Both the position numbers and the translations under genes were made by a program. DNA of 16,369 bases from Bacillota bacterium (GTDB taxonomy: Bacteria > Bacillota > Clostridia > Acetivibrionales > DTU013). Every line of letters begins with the position of its first letter. Position 1 is the stretch's first letter. The stretch is taken from contig JAEZMC010000103.1 in assembly GCA_023435805.1 (NCBI GenBank), positions 1 through 16,369 of the forward strand, given 5' to 3'. The notes beneath the pieces are model-generated. The model saw nothing but the letters and a program-made list of their open reading frames with translations, was not told the origin of the DNA and searched no databases. Below are positions 1 to 7,444 of the stretch, in pieces.

Positions 1-1032
1 GTCTATTTCTGCGTCCGGATTGGTTTCATCATTTGCCAATCCCGCGAGAAAATTTCCTCCAACCTCGCTTCGGCCTTCAATAATCATCTGCAGATTAGCC
101 TCCGACGGGTAATTTCCACAGACCAGGTACCCCGTCGGCATTCCCACGGTTACCGTTCTGTGACCGTTGCAGAATTGCCTATCATCATACATTTTAAAAA
201 CGGAACCCATGGAATGATCCTTGATGGAAAATGCGTAAATGATAGCATCTGCAGTCTGTATATCGTTGCGCAGAAAATCATCAAAACCATCCTTGTAAAC
301 ACATTTTCCTGTAGCAGCACAATTAAAGCAGCCTAAACATCCTCCGCGCAAGGGATACTCGGAAATATTAACTATGCGGCTTTTACGCTTTAGAACAGTT
401 CTAAACCTGCCAATCATATCATTAAGCTGCTTATCGTCCCTGGCGCTATCCGTAACGATAACTACATCCCCGCTCTTTTGATGCTGACGAGAGACAGCCG
501 TCCCAACCGGAAGATGCGCCGGAGCCGCAGGGTGTGCTGGGATGGTTTCATATACATCGTGCTCCATGCACCAGAACACATATTTAAAAAACGCTATAGC
601 GTCCTTCCGTCCATTTTCGGTCAGGAGGTCATCCATATCCGCTGACAGCCCCTTAATAAATTTCATTCCAAGATCCTGACAGTTCTCCTGAATATATTTA
701 TGCGCAGTCACATCATAAAAGTGTTTGGAAGTAGTAACCTGGGTAACAAATTTTCCTGACACATCAAGACCGGACGCTTTTAAAAGCTCTATACACCGAT
801 GTAGCTGGCTCGGTGCAATAAAGGTATAAACAGGGTAAGAGAAGATAATCAGATCCGCGCCTGTTATTGCGTCAGCCACAGCTGAAAAATCTTTTTCATA
901 AGATTGAATGTATTGACCAACATGAAGAAACTGATATTTATGCTCCGGAAACTTTTTCTCCAAATATAATAATGTTTGCATTGTAATACTATATTTGCCT
1001 TTAGGGCTGCCATTCAATACCAGAACTTTCAT
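1..1032 (-). CDS. NAD(P)H-dependent FMN reductase / iron-sulfur flavoprotein, two flavodoxin-like halves (C-terminus cut by window edge)
   Basis: I translated this frame from the ATG at 1032; it stays open for 344 codons to the left edge, so the C-terminus is missing. It begins MKVLVLNGSPKGKYSITMQT, the NGSP..G.S flavin-phosphate loop of the NADPH-dependent FMN reductase/Flavodoxin_2 fold, and residues 59-68 (ADLIIFSYPV) fit the second strand and loop. After a linker near 165-186 a second alpha/beta unit starts at about 188 (GDVVIVTDSA) and carries a cysteine cluster C232-x2-C235-x2-C238-x5-C244 in a GCLGCFNC context, like the cysteine motif of iron-sulfur flavoproteins. Role by family: cytosolic electron transfer or quinone/aromatic reduction with FMN; the substrate is unknown. 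The ribosome site AGGAGA lies just upstream of the ATG, and a promoter is proposed at 1110-1138. It could instead be called a flavodoxin family protein; fold confidence is high, function low. Confidence 0.8.
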   Translation of the reverse strand, partial: MKVLVLNGSPKGKYSITMQTLLYLEKKFPEHKYQFLHVGQYIQSYEKDFSAVADAITGADLIIFSYPVYTFIAPSQLHRCIELLKASGLDVSGKFVTQVTTSKHFYDVTAHKYIQENCQDLGMKFIKGLSADMDDLLTENGRKDAIAFFKYVFWCMEHDVYETIPAHPAAPAHLPVGTAVSRQHQKSGDVVIVTDSARDDKQLNDMIGRFRTVLKRKSRIVNISEYPLRGGCLGCFNCAATGKCVYKDGFDDFLRNDIQTADAIIYAFSIKDHSMGSVFKMYDDRQFCNGHRTVTVGMPTGYLVCGNYPSEANLQMIIEGRSEVGGNFLAGLANDETNPDAEID

Positions 1033-1103
1033 GATGTGTCTCCTATCCCTTCCCTTTGTTCCGCTTTTTTCAACCCTTATGCAAAGCGCAATCTCTGCAG
1101 GTA

Positions 1104-1138
1104 TTGTATATAATACAACAAAGGTCTGCGACAGTAAA
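1104..1138 (-). promoter_or_regulatory. Putative promoter with inverted repeat, upstream of the flavoprotein gene
   Basis: On the minus strand a -35-like TTTACT (1133-1138) stands 17 nt before a -10-like TATTAT (1110-1115), about 80 nt upstream of the ATG at 1032. The -10 lies inside a perfect inverted repeat, TTGTAT-3 nt-ATACAA (1104-1118), which could be an operator occluding the promoter. The call rests on motif match only. Confidence 0.45.
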
Positions 1139-1217
1139 GCTGCTAAAAGATCAATTTATGACAGCCTTTTCCTCCATGAACCCCAACCCGGAATAGCCTT
1201 TTGTGCATTACAGATTT

Positions 1218-2054
1218 CTACTGGTCCACCTTATCGTTTTCTTCTGCAAAACGTCCTTGATCAGGAACGGCAACCTCTTTAAAATGCCGCGAGAGGTAAT
1301 CCAGATGCGTTGCCAATTCTTCTCCCTTCATTGGCAATCCATGACTTGGAATTGCCCATTCGGGCTTAAGCTCCTTGATATGCTCTACGGATTTTTGTGC
1401 CGCCTGCCAATCTGTTGTAAGATAGGCTGGAGGGCCTTTGACTTGTTCTTGCTGGGTCAATACCGAGGCGAAGGATTCCTGCTTTGTGGTTGTAAAGGCA
1501 TCACCGACTATAAGAACCTTATCCTTTGGTCGGAAGAAGGAAACATGCCCCTCCGTATGTCCGGGTGTGTGTATCCATTTCCAGTCCGGCATGCCCGGTA
1601 CGCTTCCGTCCTCGGGAAGAACAACAGCCCGGTGTCCTAGATTGATGCTTCTGTGCGGGAAAGAAGGCGATATTTTTGCTACCAGACCTTCATCAACCTC
1701 CGGATCGCCCAAAGGGTAATCTTGTTTTCCCGTAATATATGGAATTTCCAGCTCATGGGCATAAACCGGGACATCCCAATGTTCAGCCAATCTGGCAACA
1801 GAACCGATATGGTCGAAATGCCCATGGGTTAAAAGGATGGCCAGCGGGCGGCTTTCCTTACCGAAACGCTTTGCTGCTGACTCCAGTATGAAATCATAGG
1901 AATTTTCCAAGCCTGTATCGATCAGCACCCAACTATTGCTTCTGCCTGCTATGCAAGCAGTGACAATTGTAAAATGCAGCAGAAAAATATCAGGTAATAC
2001 CTCCCAAGAGGTGGTGGTTATCTTTGACAGACCATTAAGCAGCCGATTGATCAT
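1218..2054 (-). CDS. MBL-fold metallo-hydrolase
   Basis: A 278-residue metallo-beta-lactamase-fold hydrolase. The zinc ligands are all visible: T76-H77-G-H79-F-D81-H82 (the HxHxDH motif), H166 in HTPGHTEGH, D185 in IVGDAF and H238 in PSHG. The strand pair leading to D47 (WVLIDTGLE) is typical of the fold. There is no signal peptide, so the enzyme is probably cytoplasmic. The family includes glyoxalase II-like thioesterases, lactonases and other hydrolases; the stand-alone length and the PGHTEGH motif fit the glyoxalase II-like/general hydrolase group, but no substrate can be assigned. The start is supported by AAGGAGG seven nt before the ATG. It follows the broken alcohol dehydrogenase by only 22 nt and was probably co-transcribed with it. 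No convincing terminator is seen in 1033-1217. Confidence 0.88.
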   Translation of the reverse strand: MINRLLNGLSKITTTSWEVLPDIFLLHFTIVTACIAGRSNSWVLIDTGLENSYDFILESAAKRFGKESRPLAILLTHGHFDHIGSVARLAEHWDVPVYAHELEIPYITGKQDYPLGDPEVDEGLVAKISPSFPHRSINLGHRAVVLPEDGSVPGMPDWKWIHTPGHTEGHVSFFRPKDKVLIVGDAFTTTKQESFASVLTQQEQVKGPPAYLTTDWQAAQKSVEHIKELKPEWAIPSHGLPMKGEELATHLDYLSRHFKEVAVPDQGRFAEENDKVDQ

Positions 2055-2076
2055 GACAAATCCTCCTTAGTTGTAA

Positions 2077-2426
2077 TCAAGGCTTTAAAATAACCTTAAT
2101 GCAATTGTCCTGTTTTTTATCGAAAATTTCGTAGGCATGCTCCCCTTTGTCCAGAGACAGCGTGTGCGTTATAATGTCGGTGGCATCAAATCTGCCTTCC
2201 TTTATCAAATTAAGTATTCGCTCTACATAAGTTTGTGCGGGGCATTGTCCCATTTTCAAGGTAACATTCCGCGCAAAGAAATCCCCCAGCGGGAACATAT
2301 TGTACCGGGCACCATACACACCAACCATGGAAACTGTCCCTCCCTTCCGTACTGCCTGGGTGGCCATCTCAATGGCAGATTTTGAGCCGCCACATTTTTC
2401 ATTCCTTCGTAGACGATCGCTTTCAT
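2077..2426 (-). pseudogene. Zinc-dependent alcohol dehydrogenase remnant (internal deletion and frameshift)
   Basis: The true start survives: GGAGG then ATG at 2426, reading MKAIVYEGMKNV, the standard N-terminus of zinc-dependent medium-chain dehydrogenases. Within about 12 codons the reading jumps: a frame offset by two bases reads CGGSKSAIEMATQAVRKGGT and continues to the stop at 2077. This is the C-terminal cofactor-domain end of the same family (RKGGTVSMVGVYG, then the typical closing segment ending IKVILKP). Everything between, roughly 240-280 residues including the catalytic zinc ligands and the GxGxxG nucleotide loop, is absent, and the two pieces are out of frame. The 96-residue C-terminal frame has an internal ATG at 2367 but cannot be a working dehydrogenase. 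The junction lies near 2390-2413. An assembly error is the main alternative. Confidence 0.82.
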
Positions 2427-2515
2427 CCAGATTCCTCCACAGGCTATGTTAAAATTAGCTTTTCCATCCTGAATGCAAATATTCGCAGTGTGGGATTCAG
2501 CCCACGGGCAAGATG

Positions 2516-2541
2516 AAAAAAAGTGGCGAAGCCACCTTTTT
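2516..2541 (-). terminator. Rho-independent terminator after the ABC transporter operon
   Basis: Stem GTGGC/GCCAC (2523-2527 with 2531-2535) with a GAA loop, flanked by A-tracts and T-tracts that extend the stem and give U-runs in both directions. It lies 86 nt after the permease stop codon and would end the minus-strand ABC transcript; the symmetry means it could also work on the plus strand. A second hairpin, GTGGG/CCCAC (2490-2505), sits just beyond it. Confidence 0.75.
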
Positions 2542-2611
2542 GATCATGCCTGATGCTGAGTTTGGTTTTGCTGATTGGGATTGCTGAAGCTTGCCGGTTC
2601 CGCCAACCTTG

Positions 2612-2631
2612 TTTAAGCAATTTTGCTTAAA
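2612..2631. repeat. Inverted repeat overlapping the permease stop codon
   Basis: TTTAAGCAA (2612-2620), two bases, then TTGCTTAAA (2623-2631) form a perfect 9-bp inverted repeat. It covers the last codons and stop of the permease gene (stop at 2627-2629). There is no U-run after it on the minus strand, so it is not itself a standard terminator; it may protect the mRNA 3' end or be chance AT-rich symmetry. Confidence 0.5.
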
Positions 2632-4528
2632 TGTCGAAACTTAGCAGTTCTCTTTTGGAATATACCATTACAATAACGAGTTGAAGTGCCACGAATACGC
2701 TCCCTACGAGTAAACTATATCCCGCAGCTTTCCATCCGTATCCGTAGGATTGATTAACTGTATAATTATAAAACACTCCTATAAATAATCCCGCTGCAAT
2801 CTGGGGCATATAGTAATACATGTTTTTATGCCTGAGCATTCCCAGCATTTCCTCCGTCGTTACTCCGATACGGTACAGGCCGGACAGCATTCTTTGCTCT
2901 GCTTCCCATTCCGCCTTGATCTTGAAGTGGACCATGATATTGGAAGCCCCGCATAATAAAATTACGACAAAAAACATGAGGAATATAAGAAATTCAGATG
3001 ACTGTTTTGCTGTCGTATAGGCGTCAATCCTGGAGGATGCACTGTAATAAATATGTTGCTCCATTGAATCTACCTGATTCTTTTCCGTCAGGTATTTCTG
3101 GACAGAAGCGACTCCCTTCCCCGATGCCTTCCAGTTATCAAAGGAATAAAGCTTCATGATTCCTGCCCAAAACTCACGGCTTTGAGAGGCAATTTTATGA
3201 TAATCTGCGTCATTCAATATCAAAGACTTATCCGAAAATGTTGGATTTCGGTTGAATAGTATTCTCACATCATATCCCGCCGACCGCAGTTCCATTTTTT
3301 CGCCGCCGGCTTGGATATCGACCGACTCCGGGGCGTTCAATTCATGTCCATAGCCGTCCTTCATATCGTATTGAAAAATGGTCATAAACTTTCCTTCAGA
3401 GATGTGATAGTCACAATGAAATGCCTCATTTACCTCCGATGCCGGAAGCAGATTGAATGCCTTGCCTCTTAAATAGTTCACCTGTTTTACAGCTTTGACC
3501 GATACACCATTTTCATTTAACAATCTTTGAATTTCACGATCCTCCACTTGATTTTTCCCGAATATCTGAGAATAAACCAGGTCATAAGGAGAATAAGTCA
3601 TGGCATTCTGTAATTGTCCGGGATATAATACCGCGGAGAGCCCCGCAAAAAAAACGGAGAATCCAATCAACCATGCCCCAATGATGCTTATCCTGCTTCG
3701 TGATTTGTGATGCTGCCTCACAAAAGAAAGCTCTACGATATGTTTCTTCATGTAATGGGGGAATATTCCAGCGATAAATCGCTCCACAGCTTCAAACTGG
3801 GCTATAATCATGCACAAGCCTGTAAACATCAGACCCAGGCTTACGAACCACGCGCTTTCATTTCCGGATTGGTACCCTACTACCATAACCAGAGCTGAAA
3901 CGATTATGCAGACAACACCCGCCATGAAAACTCCCGTCCATACTTTTCTTTTCCCTTCTGCCCTGAATTTATCCTTCATTAGATCTATAAGCTGTGTTTT
4001 AATGAATCCTGCAATGCTTATCGCCAACATAACCAGCACTGTCATGCAATAAAGGATAGCCGTCGCTTTATACGAATCTGCGTTGAATTGCCACTGTAAA
4101 GCGGATATACCAATCACATACTGGATGATAAAATAAAACGCAAACGCTATGATCGTCCCCAGGACCAAGCCGCTGATTAATGACAGCCCTGCAATCAAAA
4201 GGCTTTCAAGGAGCATATTCCTCAATACTTCCTTTTCGCTCATTCCCAATGTCATTAAAACACCATATTCATATTTTCTCTTTCTCAAAAATGCATTATT
4301 TGAATAGGAAACAAAGAGCACAAGAAAAACAGCAACAAATACACTTGGCGCATAAATGTTACTGGAAATCATGGAATCAACAACCCTTGAATCCATAAAG
4401 CTTTTATTGGTAAGTATTGCAGCAAAGCTGTAAAACAACGCGACTGAAAAAACATTACACAAGAAGTAAAGCCTGTATCTGCGCAGGTTGGCTGTCAACA
4501 TTTTCACCGAAATATCATAAAACGTCAT
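2627..4528 (-). CDS. ABC transporter permease, FtsX/BceB-type
   Basis: A 633-residue integral membrane protein from the ATG at 4528. Hydrophobic segments fall near 20-40, 60-78, 108-138, 155-175, 198-218, 228-246 and 283-303, followed by a soluble stretch of about 205 residues (305-512), then segments near 513-533, 572-590 and 603-623. Ten membrane spans with a large extracytoplasmic domain between spans 7 and 8 match BceB-type permeases, which work with an ATPase in resistance to, or sensing of, cell-wall-active peptides. The longest open frame begins with TTG at 4543, but ATG 4528 has GGGGGTGA just upstream and gives the usual family N-terminus (MTFYDIS). It overlaps the ATPase stop by 14 nt, indicating translational coupling. 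The transported peptide is unknown. Confidence 0.87.
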   Translation of the reverse strand: MTFYDISVKMLTANLRRYRLYFLCNVFSVALFYSFAAILTNKSFMDSRVVDSMISSNIYAPSVFVAVFLVLFVSYSNNAFLRKRKYEYGVLMTLGMSEKEVLRNMLLESLLIAGLSLISGLVLGTIIAFAFYFIIQYVIGISALQWQFNADSYKATAILYCMTVLVMLAISIAGFIKTQLIDLMKDKFRAEGKRKVWTGVFMAGVVCIIVSALVMVVGYQSGNESAWFVSLGLMFTGLCMIIAQFEAVERFIAGIFPHYMKKHIVELSFVRQHHKSRSRISIIGAWLIGFSVFFAGLSAVLYPGQLQNAMTYSPYDLVYSQIFGKNQVEDREIQRLLNENGVSVKAVKQVNYLRGKAFNLLPASEVNEAFHCDYHISEGKFMTIFQYDMKDGYGHELNAPESVDIQAGGEKMELRSAGYDVRILFNRNPTFSDKSLILNDADYHKIASQSREFWAGIMKLYSFDNWKASGKGVASVQKYLTEKNQVDSMEQHIYYSASSRIDAYTTAKQSSEFLIFLMFFVVILLCGASNIMVHFKIKAEWEAEQRMLSGLYRIGVTTEEMLGMLRHKNMYYYMPQIAAGLFIGVFYNYTVNQSYGYGWKAAGYSLLVGSVFVALQLVIVMVYSKRELLSFDI

Positions 4529-5294
4529 CCTGGTCACCCCCAAGGAGCACGAGCATTTCAGTCAGTGAATCGATGAATTTGTTCCTGCTTTCTGTCTTTT
4601 CCATTTCTGCAGCAAACTCTCCATCTTTTAATAAAACAGCCCTGTTACAGTAGCTTGCCGCGAAGGTATCATGAGTGACCATCAATATGCTTGTACCAAG
4701 TTGTCTATTGATATGGGCGAGATATTTCATAACCTCCCTTGTGGATTTTAAATCCAGGTTACCTGTCGGCTCATCAGCCAGAATAATCGCCGGGTTATTT
4801 ACAAGAGCCCTGCAGATGGCCGTACGCTGCTTCTGCCCACCGGATATTTCCGTAATATTTTTATCCTGTATTTCTTCTATACCTAAAATCTCCAGGATTT
4901 TTCCAGTCTGTTCTTCCTGTTCCTCTGCAGGCCTTTTATCCAGCGCCATGGGCAGCAGTACGTTTTCCTTCACGGAAAGGCTTTCAATCAGGTTATAGTC
5001 CTGAAATACCATGCCCAATCTTCTTCTGCGGAATATTGCCATATCTTCCTTATTCATATCAGAAAGGTCATTGCCTTCTATATAAACATTGCCTTTATCC
5101 GGGCGGTCAATCCCGCTGATGATGTTAAGCAGTGTTGTCTTGCCGCTTCCTGATGGTCCCATGATCGCAACCATATCCCCTTGTTTGACCACCAAATCAA
5201 GACCTTTTAATACCAAGGTCTTCTCCTTGCCCCTTAATGTATAGCTTTTCCATACATCTTTCACAGATAGACAATTCATATTCTTGTTAAGCAT
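4515..5294 (-). CDS. ABC transporter ATP-binding protein, MacB/BceA-type
   Basis: A 259-residue cytoplasmic ATPase with a complete set of motifs: Walker A GPSGSGKT (46-53), Q-loop Q98 in VFQDYN, signature ISGGQKQR (150-157), Walker B ILADEP with catalytic E175, D-loop NLD (179-181) and H-loop H208. The sequence type (TGNLDLKSTREVM, IMVTHDTFAASYC) is that of the LolD/MacB/BceA group, which partners FtsX-like permeases, matching the gene directly downstream. The start at 5294 is the best available although its ribosome site is weak; a better GGAG lies about 30 nt upstream but serves no in-frame start that I can find. The last about 30 residues extend past the usual core. No histidine kinase/response-regulator pair, the usual partner of Bce systems, is adjacent. 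Confidence 0.92.
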   Translation of the reverse strand: MLNKNMNCLSVKDVWKSYTLRGKEKTLVLKGLDLVVKQGDMVAIMGPSGSGKTTLLNIISGIDRPDKGNVYIEGNDLSDMNKEDMAIFRRRRLGMVFQDYNLIESLSVKENVLLPMALDKRPAEEQEEQTGKILEILGIEEIQDKNITEISGGQKQRTAICRALVNNPAIILADEPTGNLDLKSTREVMKYLAHINRQLGTSILMVTHDTFAASYCNRAVLLKDGEFAAEMEKTESRNKFIDSLTEMLVLLGGDQDDVL

Positions 5295-5351
5295 TTTCCG
5301 TCTACCTGGCCAAAAATGCTACTCCTTTACTTAACATTACACAGATTGTAC

Positions 5352-5399
5352 ATAATAGCAAATATTACCTTTATTAGGTTATCACAAATATTGTGATAA
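5352..5399 (-). promoter_or_regulatory. Putative promoter and operator of the ABC transporter operon
   Basis: A perfect inverted repeat, TTATCACAA (5379-5387), 3 nt, TTGTGATAA (5391-5399), lies about 85-105 nt upstream of the ATPase start. On the minus strand an extended -10, TGC-TATTAT (hexamer at 5352-5357), follows it by about 20 nt, so the repeat sits over or next to the -35 region. That arrangement suits a repressor or activator dimer. The family of the regulator cannot be told from the site. Confidence 0.5.
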
Positions 5400-5534
5400 T
5401 AAAAGTACATTGCCAGGCTATGAAAGGCACATTAATTGCAAATTGCTTTGTTTGCTTCACTATTTATTTATCCATTTATCTGACCCCTCTTTTATTTCGT
5501 TACTGTCCCATCATTGAAGATTGCCTCTTAATCG

Positions 5535-6596
5535 TCAAGTAATGCTCTGCAGACCTGATTTCATAACTAACCTCCTAAGAAACGGGTTGTACATAGCTGG
5601 AGATTTTAGATTTTTAATGAGTAAGTTTAGCTTGATGTCCTTTACCTTCTGTTTATATCTATCCATAAAACCATCTATTCCCTCTTCAAGGCTCTGTGCC
5701 AGGTATAAAGAACTTTTTAATGCGTAGCTTATTCCTTCTGCAGAGCTGGGGCTGATTGCACCTGCAGCTTCTCCAACCAGGGCTATGCAATCCCTTCCTG
5801 TATAAAACTGTGATACCTTCATAGGCCTGTTGATAAATGCACCATTAATTTTTATCCTGTTATCAAAAATAATGCCTGACTTTGCTAATTTCGTTTTCAA
5901 CAGATCATACTTTTCCCAGGTATTCTCCCTGGGTCTAAGGGCTGAACCCAATAGTAAATAATTCTCCTTTGGTATTATCCAAGAGTAGAAATCACTTATT
6001 TCCTCATCAAAAATTGCTGTGAAATAGGGTATATGATATGGACATTCAAACCATTCCTGAATTGAGATGTACCGTTCAGGAATACTTATATCCTTGCCAA
6101 TAGACTCTCTTATCCGCGAAAAGGCACCATCAGCACCTACGATCACTCTTGCCCTTGCAGAAAACTCCTGTCTATTATAGATATATCTAATTTCATATCC
6201 TCCCGGTATGTCAACAAAGCTTTTAAAAATGGAGTTAAACTTTTTATCAACACCAGTTGGAAGTATGGAAACCAACCACCTATCAAACTTTTCTCTATCC
6301 ATATTTAAATAGAATCTCTGATATAGCCTTTCCAAACCATTTGTTAAATCGATGGTTCTTACAGCAAAAAGCTGCGGATCAACTAAAATATCTTTAGGTA
6401 TCCCCAAGCCCAATTTCGAAATCATTTTCTGTGCGTCGGGGGCTAATAATCCTCCACAGCATTTATTTGCAAGGCTTTTAGGGTTAATATTATCTAAGTC
6501 CCTCTTATCAACTAATAAAACCTTATATTTGTTGCCAATTAATCGTGCAAAACTAGACCCCGCAGGGCCTGCCCCTACTATTACAACATCATACAT
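5535..6596 (-). CDS. Geranylgeranyl reductase family FAD-dependent oxidoreductase
   Basis: A 353-residue flavoprotein from the ATG at 6596. Residues 1-13 (MYDVVIVGAGPAG) are the FAD dinucleotide-binding loop; VDKR (29-32) ends the second strand; KCCGGLLAPDA (45-55) is the cysteine-containing segment typical of geranylgeranyl reductase-like enzymes; GADGAFS (154-160) and LVGEAAGAISPSSAEGI (273-289) are the second and third FAD contacts. The family reduces isoprenoid double bonds (chlorophyll side chain, archaeal lipids, menaquinone) or acts in related oxidations; in Clostridia the substrate is generally unknown. The open frame continues upstream for 63 codons, but those codons cross the promoter and AT-rich operator, and GAGGG sits 7 nt before ATG 6596, so I use that start. 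It is a single-gene unit. No hairpin terminator is evident between 5400 and 5534. Confidence 0.85.
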   Translation of the reverse strand: MYDVVIVGAGPAGSSFARLIGNKYKVLLVDKRDLDNINPKSLANKCCGGLLAPDAQKMISKLGLGIPKDILVDPQLFAVRTIDLTNGLERLYQRFYLNMDREKFDRWLVSILPTGVDKKFNSIFKSFVDIPGGYEIRYIYNRQEFSARARVIVGADGAFSRIRESIGKDISIPERYISIQEWFECPYHIPYFTAIFDEEISDFYSWIIPKENYLLLGSALRPRENTWEKYDLLKTKLAKSGIIFDNRIKINGAFINRPMKVSQFYTGRDCIALVGEAAGAISPSSAEGISYALKSSLYLAQSLEEGIDGFMDRYKQKVKDIKLNLLIKNLKSPAMYNPFLRRLVMKSGLQSIT

Positions 6597-6651
6597 AAAT
6601 ATACCCTCATAAGATAAGTCCAGGTGCAACTCACAATTTATTACCAATAAT

Positions 6652-6680
6652 ATAATATCAAAAGATTTATTGATTATCAA
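6652..6680 (-). promoter_or_regulatory. Sigma-A-type promoter of the geranylgeranyl-reductase-like gene
   Basis: On the minus strand TTGATA (6675-6680), a 17-nt spacer and TATTAT (6652-6657) match the vegetative consensus well. The expected start of transcription near 6645 gives a leader of about 50 nt before the ATG at 6596. The -35 lies inside the repeated half-sites at 6665-6695. Confidence 0.7.
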
Positions 6681-6695
6681 TAAATATTTATTGAT
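6665..6695. promoter_or_regulatory. Triple half-site operator candidate
   Basis: Three copies of one 10-bp sequence in alternating orientation: ATTTATTGAT (6665-6674), one base, ATCAATAAAT (6676-6685), ATTTATTGAT (6686-6695). Copies 2 and 3 form a perfect 20-bp palindrome, and copies 1 and 2 form another with a 1-nt spacer. Together they cover the -35 hexamer of the promoter at 6652-6680, a position expected for repression. The regulator is unknown; the inner TTGAT/ATCAA core recalls FNR half-sites, but the spacing does not fit FNR. Confidence 0.55.
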
Positions 6696-6756
6696 ATTTA
6701 ATATGTTTTCAATGAAGGAGAGAGAACTGAACATCGCCCATGATGGGCGTATCATA

Positions 6757-6796
6757 AAAGACAGGCTGTGGGCTTCCTGACTCACAGCCTGTCTTT
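6757..6796 (-). terminator. Strong bidirectional intrinsic terminator
   Basis: A 14-bp perfect stem, AAAGACAGGCTGTG (6757-6770) with CACAGCCTGTCTTT (6783-6796), and a 12-nt loop. T-runs follow on both strands. It lies about 100 nt after the stop of the flavodoxin-domain gene and should end that minus-strand transcript, insulating it from the promoter at 6652-6680. A second small hairpin, CGCCCA-3 nt-TGGGCG (6735-6749), follows. Confidence 0.85.
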
Positions 6797-6895
6797 TTCA
6801 GTGTTATATGATCCGCAGCGTATAAGTTATTGCCTACACCTGCGGTAAATCCAAGGCGTTCCACTGCCGCCAGATAGCCCGTGTAGTACTTACCT

Positions 6896-7381
6896 TTACC
6901 TTGTGTTCAGCCATTCCAGAACAGGCGCGAGATTTTCCTCCTTTACGCCGTCAAAACCGTTTTCAATGACAGAGATGGCTTCTTCGAGTTCCTCATCTTT
7001 GTCCTTGCGGTTTTTCAGCATCTTTAAAAACATGGACATCATGATCTTATCCATACCCTTTAACTCTTTTATAGGGAAACATCCGCCGCGCAGATAAAAA
7101 AACGGTATACCTTCAATCCTGTTCCTTTCAACAACTGTTTGTGTATCGGGTTCAGCGGTTCGTGCGGTACCCGATGCGCAAACAGCTTTGACGTTACGTT
7201 TTCGCAGCTTGTCAAGACCCTGTATCTTCCCGGCTTTTATCCAGCCGAGAAAAATGATTTCTTCGCCTTGATTAACCTGTGAAACCTCTTTGACCGCAAA
7301 TACTTTTAAATTCGTCTTTGCAGCAAGCATGTCGGCATACCTCTTTGTAAAACCCGTTTTTGATTGATAAACAATTACCAT
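6896..7381 (-). CDS. Flavodoxin-domain protein (HemG/Flavodoxin_5-like)
   Basis: A small 161-residue protein starting MVIVYQSKTGFTKRYADML: the S7-K-T9-G-F-T12 loop right after the first strand is the FMN-phosphate site of flavodoxins. GWIKAG (46-51) and FYLRGG (95-100) match positions of the other two FMN-contacting loops in the Flavodoxin_5/HemG-like branch. The C-terminal part (105-161) is helical and charged. Likely cytosolic electron carrier or FMN-dependent reductase; the HemG-like menaquinone-linked protoporphyrinogen oxidase function is possible, but there are no heme genes nearby. GAGGAGG lies about 11 nt before the ATG, a slightly long spacing. It is 63 nt downstream of the split-barrel gene and probably shares its transcript. 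Confidence 0.82.
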   Translation of the reverse strand: MVIVYQSKTGFTKRYADMLAAKTNLKVFAVKEVSQVNQGEEIIFLGWIKAGKIQGLDKLRKRNVKAVCASGTARTAEPDTQTVVERNRIEGIPFFYLRGGCFPIKELKGMDKIMMSMFLKMLKNRKDKDEELEEAISVIENGFDGVKEENLAPVLEWLNTR

Positions 7382-7444
7382 TTTATCATAGGCCTCCTCT
7401 ATCTCCGTTTCAAGCTATCTATCTTATGCCGTAATAATTACGGA

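Noticed and set aside
2490..2541. Closely spaced hairpins as a possible repeat-family (REP/CRISPR-like) element
   Set aside because: The stems differ in sequence and the pair is explained by an ordinary terminator.
6716..6780. A short plus-strand frame (MKERELNIAHDGRIIKDR...) resembling the end of an ABC ATPase
   Set aside because: Only about 22 codons; it runs through two hairpins of the terminator region and lacks any diagnostic motif.
6597..6785. N-terminal 63-codon extension of the geranylgeranyl-reductase-like frame
   Set aside because: It crosses the promoter and operator, is AT-rich and has no ribosome site; the FAD loop begins at ATG 6596 with a good site.
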